The notes beneath the pieces were generated by a model, which saw only the letters and a program-made list of their open reading frames with translations, was not told where the DNA came from and did not search any database. Source: Fertoeibacter niger (GTDB lineage: Bacteria > Pseudomonadota > Alphaproteobacteria > Rhodobacterales > Rhodobacteraceae). From it: DNA of 64,000 nt. Of this stretch, positions 34,641 to 42,800 are shown in pieces. The stretch lies in assembly GCF_009380135.2 (NCBI RefSeq), contig NZ_WHUT02000010.1, positions 62,001 to 126,000 of the forward strand. Reading direction: 5' to 3'. Position 1 is the first letter of the stretch; each line of letters starts with the position of its first letter. A program made the position numbers and the translations under genes.

Positions 34641-35389
34641 TCGGAGATTTCCTGCGTTCCCAGATAGGCGGCCTTTACGGCGGCATTGGCTTCGATCTCG
34701 GCCACGCTTCCCTCGGCCAGAACCTTGCCAAGGTGAAGAACGGTAATCCGCTCGGCGATCTCGCGCACGAAAGCCATGTCGTGCTCGACGACCAGAAGCG
34801 TGTGGCGGCCCCTCAGGCCATTGATGATCTCGGCGGTCTTGGCGGTTTCTGCCTGTGTCATCCCGGCTGTCGGCTCGTCCAGCAGGATAACCTTGGGGCT
34901 TTGCCCCATCAGCATGCCCAGCTCCAGCCACTGGGTCTGGCCATGGCTCAACGTGGCGGCATCGGCCGTGGCCAGATCGGCCAGGCCCACCAGATGCAGT
35001 ATCTCGGACACCCTCTGGCGATCTGTCGTGCCAAGACCAAAGCGCAGGTTCGCGAAGACCCCCGGATGCCGCACCAGCGACACCTCCAGGTTCTGGCGCA
35101 CGCTCAGCCCGCCAAAGACCGAAGGGATCTGGAACTTGCGGCCAAGCCCGGCACGGGCGATGCGATACTCGCGCTGGTTGGTCACATCGCGGCCTTCCAG
35201 CAGCACACGCCCCGCGGTAGACCGGGTGCGCCCGCTGATCAGGTCCATCAGCGTGGTCTTGCCGGCGCCATTGGCACCCAGAAGCACCCGCAGCTCGCCT
35301 TGCGCCACCTGGATCGAGACGCCATCCACCGCGCGAAACCGCCCGAAGCTGACCGAAAGGCCTTCTGTCTCAAGGGCAAGCGTGGTCAT
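34634..35389 (-). CDS. Amide/urea ABC transporter ATP-binding protein (UrtD/LivG-like)
   Basis: This 251-residue ATPase has Walker A GANGAGKTT, signature LSHGQTQWLELGMLM and Walker B VILLDEPTAGM. The unusual LSHGQ(T)QWLE signature is a hallmark of UrtD. It overlaps the permease gene upstream by four bases (ATGA) and the UrtE-like gene downstream. It forms one half of the ATPase pair of a branched-chain-amino-acid-type (HAAT) importer adapted to urea or short amides. Confidence 0.92.
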   Translation of the reverse strand: MTTLALETEGLSVSFGRFRAVDGVSIQVAQGELRVLLGANGAGKTTLMDLISGRTRSTAGRVLLEGRDVTNQREYRIARAGLGRKFQIPSVFGGLSVRQNLEVSLVRHPGVFANLRFGLGTTDRQRVSEILHLVGLADLATADAATLSHGQTQWLELGMLMGQSPKVILLDEPTAGMTQAETAKTAEIINGLRGRHTLLVVEHDMAFVREIAERITVLHLGKVLAEGSVAEIEANAAVKAAYLGTQEISEC

Positions 35390-36516
35390 TGGCGCAGCTC
35401 CCGGTTCAGGGTGGGTGCAGGTTGGCGGCGCTCCCTGATCCGGCGCATCACATCATGGGCAAAACCCGCCAGACCCTGCGGCAGGAAGATGACCGCCAGC
35501 ACGAAGATCAGGCCGATGATCGCCTTCCAGGCTTCGACCAGCTGTTCTACCTCGGAAACCTTGGCCTCGATCGTGTTGATCAGAATCGCGCCGACACAAG
35601 CCCCCAGGATCGAGCCGCGCCCGCCCACTGCCGCCCAGACCACCATCGAGACCGAAAACGCCAGATCGAGGAACGAGGGCGAGGCGAATTCCGCCACCAG
35701 CACGTAAAGCATGCCCGCCAGCCCCGACATCGCCGCCGAGACGGTGAAAAAGAAGGTCTGATAGGCCGGCACGTCATAGCCCAGATAAAGCGCGCGCGTC
35801 TGGCTGTCGCGCGTGGCTTGCAACACCAACCCAGACCGCGTGGCCACCAGAAGCCGGACCAGAACCAGCACGACGATCAGGATGACCGCGATGATGTAAT
35901 AGGTGCTGACGGCGTAGGGGTCGATCTCGGCCCCGAAAACCTGCAAAAATCCAAGATCGGTCAGTCCGTTGAAGCCATTGGTGATCGGCTGCGCATCCAC
36001 CAGCACCAGCCGTGCCAGCAGCACCAGCGCCAGCGAGATGATCGAGACGAAAACGCCCGAGATCCTTTGGCCGAAGATGATCTTCCCAAGAATCGTGGCC
36101 ACCACGACCGGCAGCACGATGGCCATGGCGACGCCGAACCATTGCGACTGGAAGGGCAACCAGAGCCATGATCCCGGTGTGATGCAGCACAGGTCCGGGG
36201 CGGCACCCGGCTGGGCGTTCCACAGCATGAAATCCGGTATCGGCTTGTCCGATCCCTGTTGCAGGCTGGTATGGCTGGACAGTTTCAGTGACATGGCCAT
36301 GGAATAGGCACCTAACCCGAAGAACAGCCCCTGACCCAGGTTCAGAACCCCGGCATAGCCCCAGGTCAGCGCGATTGCCGCGCCAAGCATGCCGTAGCAC
36401 AGGTATTTGGCCACCCGGTTCAACCAGAATTCGTCCCCCACCAGCGGCAGGGCCAGAATGGCGGCAAAGAAGATCAGATAGGCCCAGACGCGGTAGTTTC
36501 TTGAAAGCTCGGCCAT
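35386..36516 (-). CDS. Amide/urea ABC transporter permease (UrtC/LivM-like)
   Basis: This 376-residue inner-membrane permease has about ten hydrophobic segments and the LivM/UrtC motifs LCYGMLGAAIALTWGYAGVLNLGQG and AAVGGRGSILGACVGAI. The large loop after the third helix (SLQQGSDKPIPDFMLWN) is typical of UrtC. The gap to the UrtB-like gene is three bases. Confidence 0.92.
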   Translation of the reverse strand: MAELSRNYRVWAYLIFFAAILALPLVGDEFWLNRVAKYLCYGMLGAAIALTWGYAGVLNLGQGLFFGLGAYSMAMSLKLSSHTSLQQGSDKPIPDFMLWNAQPGAAPDLCCITPGSWLWLPFQSQWFGVAMAIVLPVVVATILGKIIFGQRISGVFVSIISLALVLLARLVLVDAQPITNGFNGLTDLGFLQVFGAEIDPYAVSTYYIIAVILIVVLVLVRLLVATRSGLVLQATRDSQTRALYLGYDVPAYQTFFFTVSAAMSGLAGMLYVLVAEFASPSFLDLAFSVSMVVWAAVGGRGSILGACVGAILINTIEAKVSEVEQLVEAWKAIIGLIFVLAVIFLPQGLAGFAHDVMRRIRERRQPAPTLNRELRQ

Positions 36517-36519
36517 GCC

Positions 36520-37413
36520 CTAGCGCCCCTTGAAGCTGAAAAGCCCTGCAGGCTTCAGAAGTATGACAAGGATCACCACCAGCAGGACGGCCGCACGGCC
36601 CGTGATCTCGTTGAAGGTGATGGCGGTCAGGGCGTTGATCTCTCCCAGGATGCCGGCCGCCGCCACGGTGCCCAGCAGGCTGCCGACGCCGCCCGTCACG
36701 ACCACCATGAACCCGTCGACAACCATGGTCGCCCCCATATCGGGCGAGACGCTGCGGAACCCGGCCATCAGCACCCCCGCCACCCCCGCCAAGCCCGAGC
36801 CGAGCGCAAAGGTGATGGAATTGGTCTGGCGCACGTCGATGCCGCAGGCCGCGGCCATCTGAGGGTTGCGGATGATCGCGCGCACCTTCATGCCCAGGGC
36901 GGTGCGATAAAGGACATGCCAGGTCAGCACGGTCAGGACCACCGTGACCGCAACGATGAACAGCCGGTAGGTGTTCAACTCCTGTCCGAAGACCGTCAGG
37001 GTCGCTTGCAGGAAACCGGGAACCGGCACGTTTTGCAGGCCCGCGCCCAGCCCCTCGACATGCAGGCCGAAAAAGACCAGGCCGAATTCCAGCCGGATGG
37101 CCTGTTGCAGCAGGATCGCGATGCCCCAGGTCGCAAGAAGCGTGTCAAGCAGCCGCCCGTAAAGCCGCCGGACAACCATGCGCTCCATCGCATAGCCAAG
37201 CGCCCCGGTGACAACAAAGGCCAGCGGGATCGCAAGCAACAGGTTCGCCCCCAGCCAGATATTCGCCAGAACGGCCACATAGGCGCCCAGCATCACCATC
37301 TCGCCATGGGCCATGTTGATGATGCCCATCGCGCCATAAGTGACCGCAAGGCCCAACGCGACAAGAAGAAGGATGGAGCTCAGGCTCAATCCGATGAAAA
37401 GAATGTCGAACAC
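36520..37413 (-). CDS. Amide/urea ABC transporter permease (UrtB/LivH-like)
   Basis: This 297-residue permease starts at a GTG (37413) with CAGGGGG upstream; a TTG at 37434 would add seven residues. It has the LivH/UrtB pattern: FIGLSLSSILLLVALGLAV, MGIINMAHGEMVMLGAY, then RNPQMAAACGID, and VVVTGGVGSLLGTVAAA near the end. It follows the binding-protein gene after 68 bp that contain a hairpin. Together with UrtC it forms the channel of the importer. Confidence 0.9.
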   Translation of the reverse strand: MFDILFIGLSLSSILLLVALGLAVTYGAMGIINMAHGEMVMLGAYVAVLANIWLGANLLLAIPLAFVVTGALGYAMERMVVRRLYGRLLDTLLATWGIAILLQQAIRLEFGLVFFGLHVEGLGAGLQNVPVPGFLQATLTVFGQELNTYRLFIVAVTVVLTVLTWHVLYRTALGMKVRAIIRNPQMAAACGIDVRQTNSITFALGSGLAGVAGVLMAGFRSVSPDMGATMVVDGFMVVVTGGVGSLLGTVAAAGILGEINALTAITFNEITGRAAVLLVVILVILLKPAGLFSFKGR

Positions 37414-37441
37414 GGCCAGCCGCCCCCTGTGCAAGCGTCAA

Positions 37442-37473
37442 GGTCCGGGCAGGGTGCAAGACCCGCCCGGACC
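37442..37473 (-). terminator. Stem-loop between amide-binding protein and permease genes
   Basis: A perfect 9-bp stem GGTCCGGGC / GCCCGGACC lies directly after the binding-protein gene. It lacks a T-run and is likely to set a high ratio of binding protein to permease. Confidence 0.5.
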
Positions 37474-37481
37474 AGTCAGGA

Positions 37482-38723
37482 TCAAAGCTTGGTGGTGTCC
37501 AGCCCGCTGGCGGTGCAGAACAGGTTTTCTGCGGTCTCGCCGTAACCGGAATAGGGCAGCGGCTTGACCGGCTCGGGATAGGCACTGACGATCTTGCTCT
37601 GACCATCCGCCTGCCACTGACCGATGTTGGGCGTGACCCAGGTGTGCAGGTTGTCCTCATCCACCTTGACCGGTCCGCCGGGTGCGTCAAAGGTCTGGCC
37701 GCGAACACCCTCACGGATGGCGTCTGCAGTGATGTCGCCCGCTTTTTCGATCGCCTGTTTCCACAGGAAGACCTGGAAATAGGCCGCTTCCAGCGAGTGA
37801 TAGGTAATCGCCTTGGGATCGTTCACGAAGGCGCGGTAGCGTTCGATGAAACTCAGGTTCTCCGGCCGGTCGATCGACATGAAATACGGGAACGAGGTAT
37901 AGCTGCCAGCCGCGTATTCGGCGCCCATTGCCGCAATCTCGATCTCCGAGGTGACTGTGGCGCAGATCGGTATCTGGTCCTGGCTCAGCCCCTGGTTCTT
38001 GAATTCACGATAGAACGAGATGATGGAATCGCCCACCACGTTCGACAGCACCACATCCGCGCCAGAGTCCTTGATCTTGTTGACCATGACGGCCCACTCG
38101 GAATGGCCGAGTTCAAGATATTCATCCGCCACCCATTCAGCGCCGCCCGCTTCGATCAGCGACTTGGAAACCTTGGCCATTTCGCGCGGATAGACATAGT
38201 TCGACCCCACGATGAAGAATTTCTTCTTGCCCAGGGTCTCGATGATCCATGGAATGTAGTTCGACAGCTGGTGATTGGGCACAGCACCCAGATAGACCAC
38301 ATTGCGCGAACACTCGAACCCTTCATAGTGGGTTTGATAGAACAGCATCGCATTGCGCCGCTCGAAGATCGGCAGCACTGCCTTGCGGCTGGCCGAGGTG
38401 TGGCACCCAAAAACCGTCTCGACCTTGTCGCTGATCACCAGCTTCTGCGCCTTTTCCGCAAAGGTCTTGGGGTCAGAGGCGCCATCTTCGACGATCACTT
38501 CGATTTGCCTGCCCAGCACCCCGCCCGCCGCGTTGATTTCGGACGCGGCCAGCTGCACGGCGCTGGACAGCATCTTTTCCACCACCGACAGGCCGCCGGT
38601 CTGCGAATAAAGCGCGCCGACGCGCAGCGGTTCCGCGGCCCGGGCAATGCGCAGATATCCGGGCGCTGCCAGCGCGCCCCCGGCCATTGCAACGGTGGTC
38701 AAGAAGTTCCGACGTTTCATCAT
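37482..38723 (-). CDS. Urea/short-chain-amide ABC transporter binding protein (UrtA/FmdD/AmiC-type fold)
   Basis: This 413-residue exported protein has a Tat-like leader (MMKRRNFLTTVAMAGGALAA, then ARAAEP). The body is of the UrtA/FmdD family: RVGALYSQTGGLSVVEKML, VFGCHTSASRKAVLPIFE, LFYQTHYEGFECSRNVVY and VGSNYVYPREMAK. Urea and short amides (formamide, acetamide) are the family ligands. Because AmiC, AmiR and an amidase are encoded beside it and no urease genes are, amides are the more likely cargo. The gene is preceded by a leader with a terminator and alternative hairpins. Confidence 0.88.
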   Translation of the reverse strand: MMKRRNFLTTVAMAGGALAAPGYLRIARAAEPLRVGALYSQTGGLSVVEKMLSSAVQLAASEINAAGGVLGRQIEVIVEDGASDPKTFAEKAQKLVISDKVETVFGCHTSASRKAVLPIFERRNAMLFYQTHYEGFECSRNVVYLGAVPNHQLSNYIPWIIETLGKKKFFIVGSNYVYPREMAKVSKSLIEAGGAEWVADEYLELGHSEWAVMVNKIKDSGADVVLSNVVGDSIISFYREFKNQGLSQDQIPICATVTSEIEIAAMGAEYAAGSYTSFPYFMSIDRPENLSFIERYRAFVNDPKAITYHSLEAAYFQVFLWKQAIEKAGDITADAIREGVRGQTFDAPGGPVKVDEDNLHTWVTPNIGQWQADGQSKIVSAYPEPVKPLPYSGYGETAENLFCTASGLDTTKL

Positions 38724-38806
38724 TGTGGATTTCCCTGTTGCTGCATCGCGCAGCGCGGCACCCGCATTGCGCCCGCCCGCGATGGATTCTTGATTTTGAG
38801 GATTGG

Positions 38807-38824
38807 TTCGACAGCGCTGTCGAA
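38807..38824. promoter_or_regulatory. 18-bp perfect palindrome upstream of urtA-like gene
   Basis: TTCGACAGCGCTGTCGAA is a perfect 18-bp palindrome. On the minus strand it begins at the T-run of the leader terminator and lies about 84 bp before the start codon. It may be a protein-binding operator or a second RNA hairpin. Confidence 0.6.
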
Positions 38825-38895
38825 AACAAAAAGGCCCGCCTCGCTCCGCAGAACGAAATCGGGCTTCTTTGCCTATGATTCTGCTTGGTGGCAGA
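38822..38895 (-). terminator. Leader terminator/attenuator of the amide transporter operon
   Basis: Read on the minus strand, GCCCG...CGGGC (38834-38864) with an inner hairpin is followed by CTTTTTGTTTT, an intrinsic terminator. Just upstream are TCTGC-CACCAA-GCAGA (38880-38895) and GGC-AAAGAA-GCC (38862-38873). The latter has a six-base loop with A at position 1 and G at position 4, the loop rule of ANTAR targets. GCAGAA can also pair with TTCTGC inside the terminator. The element lies between amiR and urtA and looks like an AmiR-controlled attenuator. Confidence 0.68.
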
Positions 38896-38935
38896 CTCGG
38901 GATAGCCGGCGCCGCCAGGGATCCCATTACAGAAG

Positions 38936-39577
38936 CTAATCAGATTCATTTATCTCTGACAAGAAATTTCCATCAACATGCGCGCCGGATCCGTTCGCCT
39001 TTTCCAGGTGTATGATTTCCTGGGCAATCGCCTCGATGGCGATCCGGCGGCTCATGGCGCGGGCGCGCAATTCGCGGTGCGCCTGGTCCTCATCCAGGCC
39101 GCGCTGCGCCATCAGGATCGTCTTGGCGCGCATCACGGCCTGATCGCCAAGCACCTTGCGCTTGTAGCGCCGTGCATCGCGCGCCAGCGCCTCGGTCTGG
39201 CACCAGACATTGCGCGCGATCGCCAGATTTGTCAGCAGACCAAAAGGCCGGATCGGTCGCCCGATCACCGCCATCGCCCCGCTTTCCAGCACAAGCTGCA
39301 AGGTCGCGGGGTTTTCATAGCTGACGATGGCAAGGATGGTGGGAGCGGGTGTTCCAAGCCCTCGGAACAACCGCTGCAGCGCCTCGCGCTGATCATCCAC
39401 GATGGCTATCAGCGCAATGTCGGTCTGGCGTGGCAGCTGATCGGGAACAGGCCAGATCAGCTGTGGCATGCAGCCGATGCGCCGCAGATGGGCGGTCAGG
39501 GCAACCCCCTCCTCGTCCATCGGATGCAGCACGACAACGCTGAGATTTCGCAGTTCCTTGAGCAAGGCATAAGACAT
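38936..39577 (-). CDS. amiR: AmiR-like ANTAR antitermination regulator
   Basis: This 213-residue protein has an N-terminal pseudo-receiver (VVVLHPMDEEGVALTAHLRR) that lacks the usual phospho-Asp context, a coiled-coil region around ALARDARRYKRKVLGDQAV, and a C-terminal ANTAR domain (AKTILMAQRGLDEDQAHREL, then RAMSRRIAIEAIAQEII). ANTAR domains bind paired RNA hairpins and prevent leader termination. In Pseudomonas, AmiC holds AmiR inactive until an amide binds. Here amiC lies just upstream, 8 bp away, and terminators with competing hairpins lie before amiC and before the transporter genes. Confidence 0.9.
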   Translation of the reverse strand: MSYALLKELRNLSVVVLHPMDEEGVALTAHLRRIGCMPQLIWPVPDQLPRQTDIALIAIVDDQREALQRLFRGLGTPAPTILAIVSYENPATLQLVLESGAMAVIGRPIRPFGLLTNLAIARNVWCQTEALARDARRYKRKVLGDQAVMRAKTILMAQRGLDEDQAHRELRARAMSRRIAIEAIAQEIIHLEKANGSGAHVDGNFLSEINESD

Positions 39578-39585
39578 CTTGTACC

Positions 39586-40749
39586 TCAGCGGTGCGTCGC
39601 ATGGACGGGAAAGACCGGGGCCTCCATCTCGTCCTGATGGCCCGAGATGCTTAGCAGGTAGGGGTCGGGCGGCACCCGTTCGGTCGGGTGGCTGACGATG
39701 TCATAGGGTGCGCCCTCGCGGACACGGGCCACACGGGGCCACAGATGGGTGTGATTGGTATGCCGGTCCACCCGCACCGCGCCTTGCGGCGCATCCACTT
39801 CCACCTCGTAAAGGGCGGGCAGCAGCGCGGCGATCCCGTCATCCCCGGCCAGGGCGAGAGCGGCAGCATAAAGATGGACCGAAAAATAAGCCGCTTCGGC
39901 CGGGGCGGTGGCCGCAACCGGACCGCCGGCCGCCAGTCGAAAGGCCCGGGCAAAGGCCAGTGAACCCGGATTGCGCAGCGTGTCAAAGAACGGTGCTGCG
40001 ATGATATGGCCTTCGGCCACGCCGGGCGGCATGCGGGCCACGTCGACTTCGCTGGTGGATTGGCTGGCAATGGGACAGGTGGCCGGATCAAATCCCGCCT
40101 CGCGGTAAGCGGTGTAAAAGGGCACGATCCCGTCGCCCACGACCGTGGAATAGATCATGTCGGGGTTATGAGCGCGAATGCGCGCGATAAGCTCGGCCAC
40201 ATTCTCGGCGCGCAGGTCAAGCGGAACATAGAATTCATCCACCACCTTGCCCCCTTTCGATCGCATGAGATCGGCAACGATGCGATTGGATTCATAGGGA
40301 TAGACATAATCCGACCCGACCACGAACATCCGCTCGCCAAAATTGGCATGCAGATAATCCACCATCGGCACCGAATTCTGGTTTGGTGCGGCCCCGGTGT
40401 AGACGCAATGGCGCGAATATTCGAAACCCTCATAAAGTGTGGGATAGAATAGGACCGCGTTATGCGCCTCGATCTCTGGCAGCATCGCCTTGCGCGTGCT
40501 TGACATATGTCCGCCAAAGATCACCTGCACCCTTTCTTCGCGGCAAAGGTCGCTGGCATGGCTGCGATAAAGCGCAGGGGTCGATTTCGGGTCACGGAAC
40601 ACCGCCTCGACCCTGCGCCCAAGGATGCCGCCCATGGCGTTGATCTCGGCAATGGCCAGCCGGGTTGCGGCAAGCTGGTTGCGCTCGATCGCACCGGTCA
40701 CGCCGCTTTGCGACATGATCACGCCGATTTTCCAAGGCTCTTTCGTCAT
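39586..40749 (-). CDS. amiC: AmiC-like cytoplasmic amide sensor
   Basis: This 387-residue protein has the same fold as the UrtA/FmdD binding protein (IGVIMSQSGVTGAIERNQLA, IFGGHMSSTRKAMLPEIE, LFYPTLYEGFEYSRHCVYTG, VVGSDYVYPYESNR) but no signal peptide, which fits AmiC, the cytoplasmic amide sensor and AmiR partner. I choose the ATG at 40749 with GAAAG upstream; a GTG six bases earlier is possible. It is the first gene after a promoter and leader terminator. AmiC and AmiR are probably made in fixed ratio from one message. Confidence 0.87.
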   Translation of the reverse strand: MTKEPWKIGVIMSQSGVTGAIERNQLAATRLAIAEINAMGGILGRRVEAVFRDPKSTPALYRSHASDLCREERVQVIFGGHMSSTRKAMLPEIEAHNAVLFYPTLYEGFEYSRHCVYTGAAPNQNSVPMVDYLHANFGERMFVVGSDYVYPYESNRIVADLMRSKGGKVVDEFYVPLDLRAENVAELIARIRAHNPDMIYSTVVGDGIVPFYTAYREAGFDPATCPIASQSTSEVDVARMPPGVAEGHIIAAPFFDTLRNPGSLAFARAFRLAAGGPVAATAPAEAAYFSVHLYAAALALAGDDGIAALLPALYEVEVDAPQGAVRVDRHTNHTHLWPRVARVREGAPYDIVSHPTERVPPDPYLLSISGHQDEMEAPVFPVHATHR

Positions 40750-40787
40750 CCGCACTTTCGATCTTGGGCCCCTTCAAGGGGGGCGTG

Positions 40788-40837
40788 AAACAAAAAAGCT
40801 CCTCTCCGAAATCAATCGGAAAGGAGCTGCCCTGCTC
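40788..40837 (-). terminator. Leader terminator/attenuator of amiC-amiR
   Basis: On the minus strand a 13-bp stem (AGCTCCTTTCCGA with TCGGAGAGGAGCT, one G-U pair, loop TTGATT) is followed by TTTTTTGTTT. The overlapping hairpin GAGC-AGGGCA-GCTC (40824-40837) uses part of the same stem, so both cannot form together; its six-base loop has A1 and G4 as in ANTAR targets. The element lies between the promoter and amiC. Confidence 0.75.
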
Positions 40838-40848
40838 AAGGATACCGC

Positions 40849-40877
40849 ATCCAAATACAAGTTGCGGGGCCTGTCAA
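40849..40877 (-). promoter_or_regulatory. Probable amiC-amiR promoter
   Basis: On the minus strand, TTGACA (40872-40877), a 17-bp spacer and TTGGAT (40849-40854) fit a sigma-70 promoter. Transcripts would begin a few bases before the leader hairpins. Confidence 0.55.
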
Positions 40878-41222
40878 ACATCTTTTGCAAAGGCGGGGCG
40901 AAACCGCGAAAAACGCGCGGCAATGGCGGTCAGGGCGGGCTGTGCAGCGATTCCAGCTTGACGAAAAGCCGGGGCGAGGTTCACATCGAAGGGTATCGTC
41001 CCCTTGACCGGTCTGGCCCCGCGCCGTCCTGCCCAGGCCACGATCATCGCGCTCCGGCCTGACCCGCATCCTGCGGCGACGTCATCTGCGCTGCTGCTGA
41101 CAAGGGTGTCAGCTCCCCTTCCTGCATCCCGCGCCTGATCTGCGCCTGTATGCTTTCACCCGTCCTGTCAGGCCTCCGGCTCTGGCACCCATTGCGCTTG
41201 TCCGCGCAGAGAGGGATATCGA
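40878..41222. other. Divergent control region between amiC and amidase genes
   Basis: No gene is visible in this 345-bp stretch. It must hold the amidase promoter on the plus strand, but I cannot name boxes with confidence. Unlike the amiC side, I see no terminator-like leader in front of the amidase. Confidence 0.4.
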
Positions 41223-42767
41223 ATGATGCTTTCCGATCCTGTTGATCTTTCGGCTGACCTTGGCAAGCTGACCATCGCCAAGGTGCAAAGGGCCTTTGCC
41301 GCCGGAACACTGACGGCCGAGGCGCTGACCCAGGCCTGCCTTGACCAGATCGCCGCGCAAAACCCGCGTATCAACGCCATCATCTTTGCCTGTGATGATG
41401 CCTTGTCAGTGGCCCGCGACATAGATCGCCGCCGGCAAGCCGGGGAAAAGCTGGGTCCGCTTGCCGGCATACCCGTGGTCGTCAAGGATACCGTCGATCT
41501 AGTCGGATATCCGACCACGGCGGGGTGGAGCCTGCTGTATTCCGGCACCGGGGGCATTGACCTTTTCCCCGAGCGCGATGCCCCGGTCGCCGCCCGGCTG
41601 AAGTCGGCCGGCGCGATCATCCTTGGAAAGACCAATGTCCCGAAACTGAGTTGGACCGGCACCCATGCCAATGACAGCTGGGCCGGTCCGACATTGAACG
41701 TGGTCCAGCCCGACCTTGTGCCGGGGGGGTCCAGCGCGGGGACGGCTGCCGCCGTGGCCGCCCATATGTGCCTTGCCGGTCTGGCCGAGGAAACGGGCGG
41801 GTCGATCCAGAATCCGGCCTCGTCGCAGGCGCTTGTGGGCATCAAGCCGACCGTCGGACTTGTGCCGAACAGCGGCGTGGTTCCCCTGTCGGCCAATCGC
41901 GATGTGCTTGGCCCGATCGCGCGCTGTGTCGAGGATGCGGCGCTGTTTCTGGATGCCATTGCCGGCTTTACGACCGAAGACCCGAAGACGTTGGCCTCGG
42001 TCGGCCATATCCCCGAGGGCGGCTTTGCCGCGGGCCTGTCGCCCGACGCCCTTGTGGGGAAGCGGATCGGACTTTACGGTCCGGGCTGGCGCAAGGATCC
42101 GCTGTCGCCTGAGGCGGTCGAACTTTATGACCGCGCGAAGTCAGAACTTGTGGCTGCGGGCGCCATTCTTGTCGAAGATCCGTTTGCCGGAACCGGCTTT
42201 GCCGACCACCGCCAGATCACGCCGGGCACGCCCTTCTTTGACGGGCGCGGGCTTGAATCGCTGCCCTTTGACATGGGGGCCTATCTGCGCCGTCTTGGCC
42301 CCAAGGCGGCGCTCCAGACCTGGGCCGATTTTGTCCGTCTGGCCCAGGCTGAAGACCCGTTGGCCAAGGGCGCGATACTGGGTTATCTGCATGAACTGCC
42401 CGATTTCGCCGCCGTCTTGCAGAATCCGGACCTTCCCCCTGCGCTTTCGGAATTCACCGCGCTGAAAACCACCTATCTGCGTTTGGTCGAGGCTGTGTTC
42501 ATCCGCCACCGGCTGGATGCGCTGGCCTATCCGCAGATGCTTGGTGCGCTGCCGGGCCTGCATTCGGGCGAGGCTATCCGCGAGACCACGGTGGGCGAGT
42601 TGAACATCGCAGGTCTGCCCGGCATCACGGTTCCGGCCGGCTACTATCGTTCTGGCGCGCCCTTTGGCCTGATCTTTGTCGGCCGTCTGTGGCAGGATGC
42701 CCGCTTGATCGGCCTTGCGCATGCCTATGAACAGGCAACCCTGCACCGCAAGCCGGCATTGGCCTGA
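41223..42767 (+). CDS. Amidase-signature family amidase
   Basis: This 514-residue cytoplasmic hydrolase carries the Ser-cisSer-Lys triad of the amidase-signature family: Lys in GIPVVVKDTVD (about residue 89), the Gly/Ser-rich GGSSAGTAAAVAA, and the nucleophile Ser in EETGGSIQNPAS. GAGAGGG precedes the start. It is not of the nitrilase-fold AmiE type found with AmiCR in Pseudomonas, so the regulatory module is coupled here to a different amidase family. Its place divergent from amiC suggests that it hydrolyses the imported amide to acid and ammonia. The exact substrate is unknown. Confidence 0.88.
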   Translation: MMLSDPVDLSADLGKLTIAKVQRAFAAGTLTAEALTQACLDQIAAQNPRINAIIFACDDALSVARDIDRRRQAGEKLGPLAGIPVVVKDTVDLVGYPTTAGWSLLYSGTGGIDLFPERDAPVAARLKSAGAIILGKTNVPKLSWTGTHANDSWAGPTLNVVQPDLVPGGSSAGTAAAVAAHMCLAGLAEETGGSIQNPASSQALVGIKPTVGLVPNSGVVPLSANRDVLGPIARCVEDAALFLDAIAGFTTEDPKTLASVGHIPEGGFAAGLSPDALVGKRIGLYGPGWRKDPLSPEAVELYDRAKSELVAAGAILVEDPFAGTGFADHRQITPGTPFFDGRGLESLPFDMGAYLRRLGPKAALQTWADFVRLAQAEDPLAKGAILGYLHELPDFAAVLQNPDLPPALSEFTALKTTYLRLVEAVFIRHRLDALAYPQMLGALPGLHSGEAIRETTVGELNIAGLPGITVPAGYYRSGAPFGLIFVGRLWQDARLIGLAHAYEQATLHRKPALA

Positions 42768-42774
42768 CCCCGTT

Positions 42775-42800
42775 GGGCCCGTCCGTATCAGGGCGGGTCC
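42775..42800. terminator. Hairpin between convergent amidase and LysR genes
   Basis: GGGCCCGTCC and GGGCGGGTCC pair over 10 bp, counting G-U pairs, with a 6-base loop. It spans the end of the LysR gene and could serve both converging transcripts. Confidence 0.4.

Noticed and set aside
33945-38723. A pure urea transporter (urtABCDE)
   Set aside because: Sequence motifs fit UrtA-E, but there are no urease genes here, while AmiC, AmiR and an amidase are adjacent, so short amides are the better call.
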